From: Bacillota bacterium
GTDB taxonomy: Bacteria > Bacillota > Clostridia > Oscillospirales > Ethanoligenentaceae
Direction of reading: 5' to 3'
Length of the DNA stretch: 53,735 nucleotides
Assembly: GCA_023391535.1 (NCBI GenBank)
Contig: JAEWAU010000066.1
Coordinates: 1-53,735 of the forward strand
Position 1 is the first letter of the stretch; the number at the start of each line of letters is the position of its first letter. The position numbers and the translations under genes were made by a program. The notes under the pieces were generated by a model. The model made no database searches. It worked only from the letters and a program-made list of their open reading frames with translations, and was not told where the DNA came from. Positions 16,648 through 25,008 of the stretch are shown here, in pieces.

Positions 16648-16826
16648 AAAAATACACACCGCCTTTTTCTGCTTTTCTCCGATCGGACATGAGTTTTGAC
16701 GCGGATTTTATCCACATGTTTATCGGAAAATCGTATTCGCTGCCTGCTGCATCCTGAAATTGATTGTACCATGTTTGCACCTGCGCGGCAAGAATCCCCG
16801 CGCGTGAAGAAAGGACGGAAAATACG

Positions 16827-17426
16827 ATGGAACGGTGTCCCTGGTGCCTTTCGGACCCGCTGTATATCCGCTACCACGACGAGGAATGGGGCGTGCCCGT
16901 CCATGACGACCGCAGGCACTTTGAGTTTCTGGTTCTGGAGGCGGCGCAGGCGGGCCTGAGCTGGTTTACCATCCTCAAGCGCCGCGAGCAGTACCGCCGG
17001 GCCTACGACGGGTTCGACCCGCAGAAGGTGGCCGCATACGACGAACAGAAGATCGCGGCGCTGCTCGCGGACGCGGGTATTATCCGAAACCGCAGGAAAA
17101 TCGAAGCCTCCGTGACCAACGCGCAGCATTTTCTGGAGATTCAGCGTGAATTCGGGAGCTTCGACGCGTATATCTGGCATTTTACAAGCGGCCGGCCCGT
17201 AGTGGGCCATTACCAAAGTACCGCGGAAATTCCGGCTTCCTCGCCGCTTTCCGATTGCGTCAGCAAGGATCTCCGGGCGCGCGGGTTCCGGTTCATGGGC
17301 ACGGTGATCGTCTATGCGCATCTGCAGGCCACGGGCATCATCGACGACCATCTCGATTCCTGCTTCCGGCGGCAGGCGGGAACCGTTCAGGAAAACAGCA
17401 TCATTTCCAATGTAACTGCGAAATAA
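16827..17426 (+). CDS. tag: DNA-3-methyladenine glycosylase I
   Basis: A 199-residue base-excision repair enzyme that removes 3-methyladenine from alkylated DNA. It starts MERCPWCLSDPLYIRYHDEE, which matches the family and supplies C4 and H17 of the zinc site; the remaining ligands are in GIIDDHLDSCF. The helix with LEAAQAGLSWFTILKRRE contains the base-pocket glutamate (E38) and tryptophan. GAAGAAAGGACGG lies just before the ATG. It is divergent from the ketopantoate reductase and followed at 17520 by a PHP protein gene. Confidence 0.93.
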   Translation: MERCPWCLSDPLYIRYHDEEWGVPVHDDRRHFEFLVLEAAQAGLSWFTILKRREQYRRAYDGFDPQKVAAYDEQKIAALLADAGIIRNRRKIEASVTNAQHFLEIQREFGSFDAYIWHFTSGRPVVGHYQSTAEIPASSPLSDCVSKDLRARGFRFMGTVIVYAHLQATGIIDDHLDSCFRRQAGTVQENSIISNVTAK

Positions 17427-17519
17427 ACTCCGAATGAAAAGAGCGAAGCCTTTGTTTCGGACATTCCCGCTTGTTTTATTCGGATATTTGTATTCATCAG
17501 AAAAGAACGGGTGATCCAA

Positions 17520-18401
17520 ATGACAAACTTATTTGACGCATCGGGGACATGGTATAAGGGCAACCTTCATATGCACACGACGCGTTCGGACGGCGCGCTG
17601 CCGCCCAAAGCCGCCGTGGAGGTTTACCGGAACGCGGGTTACGCTTTCCTTGCGCTCACCGACCATTGGGTGCAGAGCGAAAACGGCTTTGAAAAAGGCC
17701 TGCTGCTGCTCTCCGGCTGCGAATGGGATTCGGGCGGCATCGGAGGCCCGGTGTACCATATCATCGGCGCGGGAATGGAAAAAGACGCGCCGCTCCGGCG
17801 GGAGGACAAGCCCGGCCCGCAGGCCATCATCGACGCGATCCGCCAAGCCGGCGGCATCGCCATTCTGGCGCATCCCGCATGGTCCGTCACCGACCCCGCC
17901 GATCTGCTGGCTCTGCGCGGGCTTGCGGGGATGGAAATCTACAATTCGGTTTCCGGCCTTCCCTGGAACGGCCGGCGCGCCGATTCCGGCTTGTATGTCG
18001 ATCTCTGTGCGGCGAAGGGCGCGCTGCTGCCCTGCTTTGCGGCGGACGACAGCCACAGCTACGACGGCGAGCAGACATTTTCCTTTATCATGGTCAACGC
18101 GCCGGAACTGACGGCAGCGGCGCTCAAAAAGGCCGTTGCCGCGGGCAATTTTTATGCGAGCCAGGGCCCGCGGTTCGAATCCGTCACCGTTTCCGGCGGT
18201 CATGTGGAGGTCTGCTGTTCGCCGGTGGAAACGGTGGTTTTTTACTCCAATACTATCTGGTGCAGCGACCGCGTGGCCACCGGCGGCGTGAATTTCGCCT
18301 CTTACCAGATCAAGCCCAGCGACCGTTACGTGCGGGTGGAACTGGTGGACGGAGGTGGCCGCATGGCGTGGACTTCTCCGTTCCGCGTGCAGGAAGGCTG
18401 A
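17520..18401 (+). CDS. PHP-domain metal-dependent phosphoesterase
   Basis: A 293-residue protein with the PHP (polymerase and histidinol phosphatase) metal site: HMHTTRSDG (H17, H19), ALTDHW (D48, H49), AILAHPAW and FAADDSHSY. Such proteins hydrolyse phosphoesters with two or three metal ions; the substrate here is unknown. A beta-sandwich-like tail (about 220-293) follows the PHP domain. ATG 17520 was chosen over GTG 17511. It ends just upstream of the hrcA promoter and has no obvious operon partner. Confidence 0.82.
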   Translation: MTNLFDASGTWYKGNLHMHTTRSDGALPPKAAVEVYRNAGYAFLALTDHWVQSENGFEKGLLLLSGCEWDSGGIGGPVYHIIGAGMEKDAPLRREDKPGPQAIIDAIRQAGGIAILAHPAWSVTDPADLLALRGLAGMEIYNSVSGLPWNGRRADSGLYVDLCAAKGALLPCFAADDSHSYDGEQTFSFIMVNAPELTAAALKKAVAAGNFYASQGPRFESVTVSGGHVEVCCSPVETVVFYSNTIWCSDRVATGGVNFASYQIKPSDRYVRVELVDGGGRMAWTSPFRVQEG

Positions 18402-18448
18402 CAAAACCGCGGCGCGGCAATTTCCATGGGCGATTTTCCCGCAAAGGC

Positions 18449-18477
18449 TTGACAACGGGCGGGAATGGTGATAAATT
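18449..18477 (+). promoter_or_regulatory. Promoter of the hrcA heat-shock operon
   Basis: TTGACA (18449-18454), 17 bases, TAAATT (18472-18477), directly upstream of the CIRCE operator. Confidence 0.75.
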
Positions 18478-18488
18478 TTTACTTGAAG

Positions 18489-18515
18489 TTGGCACTCCGA
18501 GTAATGGAGTGCTAA
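18489..18515. promoter_or_regulatory. CIRCE operator (HrcA-binding site)
   Basis: TTGGCACTC, nine bases, GAGTGCTAA. This matches the CIRCE consensus (TTAGCACTC-N9-GAGTGCTAA) with a single change in the left arm (G for A at 18491). It lies at the expected transcription start, so HrcA would repress its own operon. Confidence 0.95.
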
Positions 18516-18578
18516 CTCCCGGAAGGCGGGAAACCGCCGCCGGTGCATTTTTGGGCGAATGAAAGGTCGGTGAAGCAA

Positions 18579-19604
18579 TTGGAGCTTGCAGACAGGAAAA
18601 AGCGCATTTTGAGCGCTTTGGTTGAAGAGTATATTCTGACGGGGGAACCGGTGGGCTCCAAATACCTGGCAAGCGAGGCCGGCATTTCGTTTTCGTCAGC
18701 CACCATCCGCAACGAAATGGCGGAGCTGACGGATCTGGGCTTTCTGGAGCAGCCGCACACCTCGGCGGGCCGGATTCCCACGCAGCAGGGGCTGCGCGTA
18801 TATGTGGATCATCTGATGCGCCGCTACCGCCTGAGCGCGGAGGAACGCGCCATGATCGACAGCCTGCTGCGCATCGGCCGGGAGGGCGACGTGGCGAGCC
18901 TGCTCGAAAAGGCGGGTTCGGTGCTTGCGGAGCTCACGGGCTGCGCCTCGGTTTCCACCGCGCCGGCAGACCGAGAGGCCGCGGTGCGGCGCATCGAAGT
19001 CGTTCCGGCAAGTCCGCGTTCCATGCTGGTGGTGATCCTCACTACGACCGGCGTGATCAAAAACCGCGTCTGCCGTGTGGGAGAGGACCTCACCGAAGAG
19101 ATGATGCGTTTCTTCACCCGGCTGGTGGATGATCGTTTTACCGGCGTCGCTCTCGCGGACGTAACGCCGGAATTCGTCGCCTCGCTCAAGCGGGAACTCT
19201 ATGAGTACACCTTTGCGCTTTCGCCGGCGCTCGACGCCATCGCCGCGGAGCTTGCCACCGTGGGCAGCGAGGTGTTTGTGGGCGGCGCCTCCAATCTGCT
19301 GGCGCACCGCACGTTCGATACGGCCAAGGCAGCGCAGTTGCTTCATTTTCTGGAACAGCGGGACGAATTGCTGCGCGCCATCGGCCGGTGCACGGGGCCC
19401 AGCGTGCGCATCGGAACGGAAAGCGGCGTGGCCTCCATGGAGGATTCCGCGCTCATCACCGCACCCTACGCCATCCGCGGCAGCAACTGCGGTGCTGTGG
19501 GCATCGTAGGCCCGGTGCGCATCAATTACCCGAAGATGGTTTCGATGATCGAATATTTTTCTTCGGCAATCAGCAAGCTAATAAGCGACAGTTTTGGCGA
19601 TTAA
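18579..19604 (+). CDS. hrcA: Heat-inducible transcription repressor HrcA
   Basis: About 341 residues. HrcA dimers bind CIRCE and repress the chaperone genes; GroEL is thought to assist folding of HrcA. The N-terminal winged helix includes DRKKRILSALVEEYI and GISFSSATIRNEMAEL, and SAGRIPTQQGLRVYVD is a family signature. The C-terminal IGTESGVASMEDSALIT and the ending match full-length members. The start is uncertain: the frame is open from GTG 18543; TTG 18579 gives MELADRKKRIL, the usual HrcA N-terminus, with GAAAGG 12 bases away, while GTG 18570 is only three bases from it. First gene of hrcA-grpE-dnaK-dnaJ. Confidence 0.95.
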   Translation: MELADRKKRILSALVEEYILTGEPVGSKYLASEAGISFSSATIRNEMAELTDLGFLEQPHTSAGRIPTQQGLRVYVDHLMRRYRLSAEERAMIDSLLRIGREGDVASLLEKAGSVLAELTGCASVSTAPADREAAVRRIEVVPASPRSMLVVILTTTGVIKNRVCRVGEDLTEEMMRFFTRLVDDRFTGVALADVTPEFVASLKRELYEYTFALSPALDAIAAELATVGSEVFVGGASNLLAHRTFDTAKAAQLLHFLEQRDELLRAIGRCTGPSVRIGTESGVASMEDSALITAPYAIRGSNCGAVGIVGPVRINYPKMVSMIEYFSSAISKLISDSFGD

Positions 19605-19659
19605 CCCGCCCGGAGTCCCACGGGGCTTTTGGCGGAAACCCGGAAAGGAGCATATCCGT

Positions 19660-20391
19660 TTGATACGCAAACCGAAAAACGGCGGCGAGGACGCCGCACA
19701 GCAGGCGGAAACCGCCAAGCGGAAGGAACAGGCCGCGCAGGAAGCGGACGCCGCCTTCTGCGCGAAGGCCGAACCGCAGCCCGGCGAAGCCGAACAGGCG
19801 GGCGAAGCGCAGGCGGAGGCCGCTCAGGCGGATACGCCGGGCACAGACGAAAAGCCGAAGCAGCCCTCGGACCTGGATATCCTCAAGGCGTATCTGGCGC
19901 AGACCATTGAAGAACTGAAAAAGACGAAGCAGGAAAACGACGAGCTGCGCACGCGCGGGCAGCGGCTGGATTCGCAGGTAGACAGCCTGCGCGGAAAGCT
20001 CGAAAGCGTGGTTGCCGAATACGATAATTTCCGGCGCCGCACGGCGGAGGAAAAGGAAGCGCTGAGCGGCGAGGCGAAGGCCAAGGCCGTGGCCGCGTTG
20101 CTGCCGGCGCTCGATAATCTGGAACGCGCCATGCCGTACGCGGCTTCCAACCCCGAAAGCTTCGAGAAGGGCGTGGAGATGACGCTGCGCCAGATGACCG
20201 AAACGTTCCGAACGCTGGGCGTTACGGAGATCGAGGCACAGGGCGCCGAATTCAACCCCGAGCTGCACGAGGCGGTGATGCACGTGGAAGACGAAAACGT
20301 CGGCGAGGGCATCGTAACCGAAGTGTTCCAAAAGGGCTATATGCTGGGCAATAAGGTCATCCGGCACAGCGTGGTCAAGGTGGCGAACTGA
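19660..20391 (+). CDS. grpE: Nucleotide exchange factor GrpE
   Basis: A 243-residue co-chaperone that speeds ADP release from DnaK. The first 80 residues are a charged, alanine-glutamate-rich, disordered tail. A long coiled coil (about 85-130, with LRGKLESVVAEYDNFRRRT) and the C-terminal beta domain (GAEFNPELHEAV, VFQKGYMLGNKVIRHSVVKV) follow. The start is TTG 19660 with AAAGGAG (19644-19650) nine bases upstream; no ATG in frame has such a site. It lies 55 bases after hrcA and 57 before dnaK. Confidence 0.95.
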   Translation: MIRKPKNGGEDAAQQAETAKRKEQAAQEADAAFCAKAEPQPGEAEQAGEAQAEAAQADTPGTDEKPKQPSDLDILKAYLAQTIEELKKTKQENDELRTRGQRLDSQVDSLRGKLESVVAEYDNFRRRTAEEKEALSGEAKAKAVAALLPALDNLERAMPYAASNPESFEKGVEMTLRQMTETFRTLGVTEIEAQGAEFNPELHEAVMHVEDENVGEGIVTEVFQKGYMLGNKVIRHSVVKVAN

Positions 20392-20448
20392 TTTTTCCGA
20401 AACAACAGATTTCAGAATAGAAACGAACAGTAGGAGGTAAATTCCAAT

Positions 20449-22335
20449 ATGGGCAAGATCATAGGCATCGACCTTGGAACGACCAATTCGTGCGTGGCGG
20501 TTATGGAAGGCGGGGAGCCCGTCGTAATCCCCAACTCCGACGGCGCGCGTACCACCCCTTCCGTGGTGGCTTTTGCGAAGAATAACGAACGCATGGTGGG
20601 CCAGCTTGCAAAGCGTCAGGCCATCAAGGACCCGGACCGCACCGTGATCTCCATCAAGCGCAAGATGGGCTCCGATTTTAAGGTAAATATCGACGGCAAA
20701 AGCTTCACCCCGCAGGAAATTTCGGCCATGGTCCTCATGAAGCTCAAGACCGATGCGGAAGCGTACCTGGGCGGCCCGGTTACCGAGGCGGTCATTACGG
20801 TGCCCGCGTACTTCACGGACTCCCAGCGGCAGGCCACCAAGGACGCTGGCCGCATCGCGGGGCTCGACGTCAAGCGCATCATCAACGAGCCCACAGCCGC
20901 GGCGCTGGCTTACGGCATCGATAAGGAAAAAGACCAGAAGATCATGGTGTTCGACCTCGGCGGCGGCACATTCGACGTTTCCATCATCGAGATGGGTGAC
21001 GGCGTGCAGGAAGTGCTAGCCACGGCCGGCAACGGCCATCTCGGCGGCGACGATTTCGATCAGCGCGTCATCGACTGGCTGGCCGACAGCTTCAAAAAAG
21101 AGAACGGCATCGAGCTGCGCAACGACAAGGTCGCGCTGCAGCGCATGAAAGACGAGGCGGAAAAAGCGAAGATCGCCCTTTCCGGCGTCACGAGCACGAA
21201 CGTCAACCTGCCGTTCATCACGGCGGACGCCACCGGCCCGAAGCATCTGGATATGACGCTCACGCGCGCCAAGTTCAACGAGCTGACCTCCGACCTCGTG
21301 GAAGCCACCATGGGCCCGGTCCGTCAGGCGCTCGGCGACGCGAAGCTCAACCCCTCGGAGCTGGATAAGGTTTTGCTTGTGGGCGGCTCCACGCGTATTC
21401 CGGCCGTGCAGGACGCGGTGCGCAGCTTCATCGGCAAGGAACCGTTCAAAGGCATCAATCCGGACGAGTGCGTTGCCGTGGGCGCGGCCATTCAGGGCGG
21501 CGTGCTCGGCGGCGACGTGAAGGGCATGGTTCTGCTGGATGTGGCGCCGCTTTCCCTCGGCATCGAAACGCTGGGCGGTGTGTTCACCCGGATCATCGAC
21601 CGCAACACCACCATCCCGGTGAAAAAGAGCCAGGTGTTCTCCACCGCGGCGGACGGCCAGTCCTCCGTGGAAGTCAACGTGCTGCAGGGCGAGCGCCCCA
21701 TGGCGCACGACAATAAGTCGCTGGGCATCTTCCATCTGGACGGCATTCCGCCGGCACCGCGCGGCGTGCCGCAGATCGAGGTCACCTTCGATATCGACGC
21801 CAACGGCATCGTGCACGTCTCGGCAAAGGACCGCGGCACCGGCAAGGAGCAGAACATCACCATTTCCTCTTCCACCAACATGAGCAAGGACGATATCGAC
21901 CGCGCCGTGAAGGATGCGGAAAAATTCGCCGAAGAGGATAAGAACCGCCGCGACGACGTGGATACCCGCAATGCGGCCGACCAGATGATCTTCCAGACCG
22001 ACAAGACCATTTCGGAGCTGGGCGATAAAGTTACCGCCGATGAAAAGAAAAAGGTGGATGAGAAGAAAACCGCGCTGCAGGAAGCCCTGAAGGGCAGCGA
22101 TCTTGCGAAAATCAAGTCGACGCAGGAGGAGCTTTCCAAGGCGCTTTACGAAATTTCTTCGCGCATTTACTCGCAGACGGCGGGGCAGGGGAATCCGGGC
22201 GCGGGCCCGGCGGGCGGTCCGGGCGCCGAAAACGGCGGATACAACCCGCAGGGCGGACCGGGCGCTGCAGGCGGCCCCGATGTGCACGAGGCGGATTTCC
22301 ACGAAGTGCATGACGACGACGACAAAAACAAGTAA
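20449..22335 (+). CDS. dnaK: Chaperone protein DnaK (Hsp70)
   Basis: A 628-residue Hsp70. It begins MGKIIGIDLGTTNSCVAVME. The nucleotide-binding domain (1-360) includes VPAYFTDSQRQATKDAGRIA and VFDLGGGTFDVSIIEMGDG. The substrate-binding domain follows (about 370-500), with QGERPMAHDNKSLG and VTFDIDANGIVHVSAKD. A helical lid and a glycine-rich C-terminal tail with acidic end complete it. AGGAGG lies before the ATG. It is short in the N-terminal lobe compared with Gram-negative DnaK, as is normal in Gram-positive bacteria. Confidence 0.98.
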   Translation: MGKIIGIDLGTTNSCVAVMEGGEPVVIPNSDGARTTPSVVAFAKNNERMVGQLAKRQAIKDPDRTVISIKRKMGSDFKVNIDGKSFTPQEISAMVLMKLKTDAEAYLGGPVTEAVITVPAYFTDSQRQATKDAGRIAGLDVKRIINEPTAAALAYGIDKEKDQKIMVFDLGGGTFDVSIIEMGDGVQEVLATAGNGHLGGDDFDQRVIDWLADSFKKENGIELRNDKVALQRMKDEAEKAKIALSGVTSTNVNLPFITADATGPKHLDMTLTRAKFNELTSDLVEATMGPVRQALGDAKLNPSELDKVLLVGGSTRIPAVQDAVRSFIGKEPFKGINPDECVAVGAAIQGGVLGGDVKGMVLLDVAPLSLGIETLGGVFTRIIDRNTTIPVKKSQVFSTAADGQSSVEVNVLQGERPMAHDNKSLGIFHLDGIPPAPRGVPQIEVTFDIDANGIVHVSAKDRGTGKEQNITISSSTNMSKDDIDRAVKDAEKFAEEDKNRRDDVDTRNAADQMIFQTDKTISELGDKVTADEKKKVDEKKTALQEALKGSDLAKIKSTQEELSKALYEISSRIYSQTAGQGNPGAGPAGGPGAENGGYNPQGGPGAAGGPDVHEADFHEVHDDDDKNK

Positions 22336-22369
22336 ACAGTTGCGTTTGCACCCGTTTGGGTGCAGCAAA

Positions 22370-22415
22370 GCGGAGCCGGCCGGCAGTCAGCGGCGGGCGC
22401 TCCGCCTATTTTTTT
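22370..22415 (+). terminator. Terminator/attenuator between dnaK and dnaJ
   Basis: The stem GCGGAGC (22370-22376) and GCTCCGC (22399-22405) is followed by seven T residues (22409-22415). A second small hairpin lies at 22347-22364. It sits 15 bases before the dnaJ start, so it probably lowers dnaJ expression relative to dnaK. Confidence 0.6.
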
Positions 22416-22429
22416 GAGTGGTGATTGGA

Positions 22430-23581
22430 TTGGCCGATAAACGGGATTTTTACGAGGTGCTGGGGCTTTCCAAAGGCGCCTCGGAGGACGAGATCAAGAA
22501 AGCCTACCGCACGCTTGCGAAAAAGTATCACCCGGATCTCAATCCGGGCAATAAAGAGGCCGAGGCGCATTTCAAGGAAATCAACGAAGCGTATGAAATG
22601 CTCTCGGACCCGGAAAAGCGCTCGCGCTATGACCAGTTCGGCCATGCGGGGGTGGACCCCAACTTCGGCGCGAACGGCGGCGCGGGCGGGTTTAACGGCG
22701 CCGGGTTCGATTTCGGCGATTTCGGCGATATCTTCTCGAACCTGGGCGACATCTTCGGGTTCGGCGGAGGCGCGGGCCGCAACGGGCCGACGCGCGGCAG
22801 CGACATCCATCTGCATCTTTCCATCACGTTCGAGGAGGCCGCGAAGGGCTGCCGCAAAACAGTGGAAAGTTCCCGCGTGCAGGCCTGTGACGCCTGCGAA
22901 GGCACCGGCGCGCAGAAGGGCACGCATGCCGAAACCTGCCCCCACTGCCACGGCACGGGCAGCGTTCGTCTGAACCAGCGCACGCCCATCGGCTATGTTT
23001 CCACCACCCGCCCCTGCGACGCGTGCGGCGGAACGGGCAAGATCATCAAGCATCCCTGCCCGGAATGCCACGGGGCCGGCCTAGTGCGCCGCCCCCGCAA
23101 ACTGGAGGTGGATATCCCCGCCGGAATTGCCGATGGGCAGATGCTCACGCTGCGCGGGCAGGGCGACTTCGGCCGGAACAGCGGCCCTGCGGGCGACCTC
23201 GACATTTCGATTTCCGTGCGCCCGCATCCGCTCTATTCGCGCGTGAACGACGACGTGTGGTGCGAGGTGCCCCTGACCTTTGCGCAGGCGGCGCTCGGGT
23301 GCGAGATTACGGTGCCCACGCTGGACGGAAAGGTTGGTTACACCGTGCCGGCCGGCACGCAGCCGGGCGATTCGTTCCGCCTGCGCGGAAAGGGTATTGC
23401 GCACCTCAACCGGTACGGGCGGGGCGACGAATATGTCAAGATCAACATCGAGGTGCCCAAAAACCTCAACGCGGAACAGCGCGAGGCACTGCAGCATTTC
23501 GATTCCATGACCAGCGACAGCGAAAACTACGAGAAGCGCCGCGGCTTTTTTCAGAAGTTCAAGGATATCATGGGGCTTTGA
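22430..23581 (+). CDS. dnaJ: Chaperone protein DnaJ (Hsp40, type I)
   Basis: A 383-residue co-chaperone that delivers substrates to DnaK and stimulates its ATPase. The J domain (1-70) has the HPD motif in KYHPDLNPG. A Gly/Phe-rich linker follows (about 75-115). The zinc region holds four CXXCXGXG repeats: CDACEGTG, CPHCHGTG, CDACGGTG and CPECHGAG. Two beta-barrel substrate domains complete it. TTG 22430 is the preferred start, since it yields MADKRDFYEVLG, the standard DnaJ N-terminus; GTG 22418 is the alternative. Confidence 0.96.
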   Translation: MADKRDFYEVLGLSKGASEDEIKKAYRTLAKKYHPDLNPGNKEAEAHFKEINEAYEMLSDPEKRSRYDQFGHAGVDPNFGANGGAGGFNGAGFDFGDFGDIFSNLGDIFGFGGGAGRNGPTRGSDIHLHLSITFEEAAKGCRKTVESSRVQACDACEGTGAQKGTHAETCPHCHGTGSVRLNQRTPIGYVSTTRPCDACGGTGKIIKHPCPECHGAGLVRRPRKLEVDIPAGIADGQMLTLRGQGDFGRNSGPAGDLDISISVRPHPLYSRVNDDVWCEVPLTFAQAALGCEITVPTLDGKVGYTVPAGTQPGDSFRLRGKGIAHLNRYGRGDEYVKINIEVPKNLNAEQREALQHFDSMTSDSENYEKRRGFFQKFKDIMGL

Positions 23582-23625
23582 ACCGGGCGGTGGAAAACGC
23601 TATCGCCGTGCGCGATAAACGCAAT

Positions 23626-23680
23626 TAAAAACGAGGGGCGGCTGCCGTATGCACTTGGTGCGTGCGGCAGCCGCCCCTCG
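23626..23680 (-). terminator. Terminator of the crcB-DUF190 operon
   Basis: A very long stem (23633-23654 with about 23658-23679) contains GGGGCGGCTGCCG and its complement. On the minus strand it runs into GTTTTTAATT, so it ends the crcB operon. On the plus strand, after dnaJ, the T run is weak. Confidence 0.75.
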
Positions 23681-23713
23681 CGGCCGTTTCCGAAGTTTTA
23701 TTGGGAACCCGTA

Positions 23714-24067
23714 TCACTGCGGTTTCAGCTCTTCGGTTTTCGTCCGCGAATACCGGACGATCTCGACGTCCTGCAAGACCATCAGGACGCCGGTTTTGAT
23801 TTTTCCGTCAAGCACCTGAATCAGCTCCCGGATTTTTTCTTCGGTATCCACCACTTCGATCACAACGGGCAGATCCTCCGAAAGGCGCAAAATCCGCGTG
23901 CTGTGGATTACGCTGTTCGCGCCGAACCCCTCGATTCCGCGGATGGTGGTTGCTCCGGCCAGGCCGTGCGCCTGGATGATCTTGACGATTTCATGGTAGA
24001 GCGGCTCGCCGTGATGATGGTCCGATTCGCCAATGTAGATTTTCAGCAGTTTTCCCTGCCCCAGCAT
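23714..24067 (-). CDS. DUF190 family protein, PII-like
   Basis: A 117-residue protein of the DUF190 family, which has a ferredoxin-like, PII-related trimeric fold. Visible markers are KLLKIYIGESDHHHGEPLYH near the N-terminus, GLAGATTIRGIEGFG, and LPVVIEVVDTEEKI. The start (ATG 24067) follows a run of seven G residues; longer frames lack a site. It is the second gene of the fluoride-riboswitch operon, 189 bases after crcB. The family is often found near crcB, but its role is not established. A regulatory or fluoride/nucleotide-sensing role is inference from context. Confidence 0.85.
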   Translation of the reverse strand: MLGQGKLLKIYIGESDHHHGEPLYHEIVKIIQAHGLAGATTIRGIEGFGANSVIHSTRILRLSEDLPVVIEVVDTEEKIRELIQVLDGKIKTGVLMVLQDVEIVRYSRTKTEELKPQ

Positions 24068-24184
24068 GAAAAGCCCCCCCTTTTTAAAGTGCGTTCCGGC
24101 ATCAGACATGCAAGACGCGATTATGTGTCGTTTGCCCAAGCGGAAAGAACAGCCTTATACGAATATCCGATTGAAAATTCGTGT

Positions 24185-24224
24185 GAACGCGCACGGTGCG
24201 GACGCGCACGGTGCGAACGCGCAC
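24185..24224. repeat. 15-base tandem repeat between crcB and the DUF190 gene
   Basis: GAACGCGCACGGTGC (24185-24199), the same with one change (24200-24214) and a partial third copy (24215-24224). Each unit holds the small palindrome GCGCACGGTGCG, so it may form hairpins in the intercistronic mRNA. Confidence 0.75.
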
Positions 24225-24256
24225 AGAGAAATCCGCAGGTTTATCAGAAATTCGTA

Positions 24257-24640
24257 TTATCCGCCGATCAGCTGCGCGAGGGTGCGCCCTCCCCAGCAGG
24301 CGAAGAGCGCCAGAAAAAGGTTCAGGCCGGCGTTCAGCGCCCCCATCAGATATTCGCCTCCGGTGAAATAGGAAACCGTTTCATAGCTGAAGGTGGAAAA
24401 CGTGGTGAGGCCGCCCATAATGCCCGTGGTGAGAAAAATCCGCATGTTTGCCGAAACCGGCCAGAAGCTGGTGCCGGCCTCCATAATAAAACCGATCAGC
24501 AGGCCGCCCACGATGTTGACAAGCAGCGTTCCGAGAGGAAAGGAACCGAAAACCCTCGACGTGGCCCCGGTGATTACATAACGCAGCATGGAGCCGATCA
24601 GGCCGCCGATTCCGACGATCAGGATTCGATTGACGCTCAT
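24257..24640 (-). CDS. crcB: Fluoride-specific ion channel Fluc/CrcB
   Basis: A 127-residue, four-helix membrane protein that forms dual-topology dimers and exports fluoride. Family motifs are GGLIGSMLRYVI (about 12-23), FPLGTLLVNIVGG (about 34-46) and GGLTTFSTFSYE (about 74-85), which carry the pore asparagine and phenylalanines. The ATG at 24640 has AGGATGG seven bases upstream. It is preceded by a fluoride riboswitch and its terminator, which explains the regulation. Confidence 0.95.
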   Translation of the reverse strand: MSVNRILIVGIGGLIGSMLRYVITGATSRVFGSFPLGTLLVNIVGGLLIGFIMEAGTSFWPVSANMRIFLTTGIMGGLTTFSTFSYETVSYFTGGEYLMGALNAGLNLFLALFACWGGRTLAQLIGG

Positions 24641-24754
24641 AGTATACCATCCTAACTGCAAAAGTGAAAGAAATACGCCGCTTTCCGATTCCGGCGCAAA
24701 TTCGCCGCGAAATTCCGGGCGGTCCTTTTGATGCCTTGGTGCAAAAACGGACAG

Positions 24755-24793
24755 AAAAAGGCTCCTACTTTAACGGCAATTAAAGTAGGAGCC
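24755..24793 (-). terminator. Riboswitch-controlled terminator upstream of crcB
   Basis: A perfect 14-base stem (24780-24793 with 24760-24773) runs into TTTTT on the minus strand. The first arm (GGCTCCTACTTTAA) overlaps the 3' end of the fluoride aptamer, so aptamer and terminator are mutually exclusive. Bound fluoride should allow read-through into crcB. Confidence 0.9.
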
Positions 24794-24830
24794 ATCAGCA
24801 TCGTCATGCAATACGGCGAGCCCCATCGCC
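24784..24830 (-). promoter_or_regulatory. Fluoride riboswitch aptamer (crcB motif)
   Basis: Read on the minus strand from 24830: GGCGATGGGGCTCGCC, a second stem (GCAT/ATGC), then CTGATGGCTCCTACT. This is the fluoride-aptamer pattern, with the GGCGATG start, the pseudoknot-forming strands and the CTGATGGC-CCTACT end. The downstream crcB gene agrees. Confidence 0.93.
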
Positions 24831-24866
24831 GGAACGGAAGAAAATATCCATTCTGTCCATGTTATT

Positions 24867-24895
24867 ATCCTATCATATTTCGCGCGAAATGGCAA
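24867..24895 (-). promoter_or_regulatory. Promoter of the crcB operon
   Basis: On the minus strand TTGCCA (24895-24890), 17 bases, TAGGAT (24872-24867). It places the transcript start about 30 bases before the fluoride aptamer. Confidence 0.55.
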
Positions 24896-25008
24896 GCGGA
24901 AACGCTTTTTTGGCGCATTGGAATGCCGCATTCCCGGCAATTGTGTTCGATTTTTCGTGCAATCTTTTCGCGCCTGTAGTAAAATAAACGAAAAGGAGTG
25001 TATGCCTG

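Noticed and set aside
21016..22368. A 450-codon minus-strand frame opposite dnaK
   Set aside because: Shadow of the conserved Hsp70 frame, without a start signal or recognisable motif.
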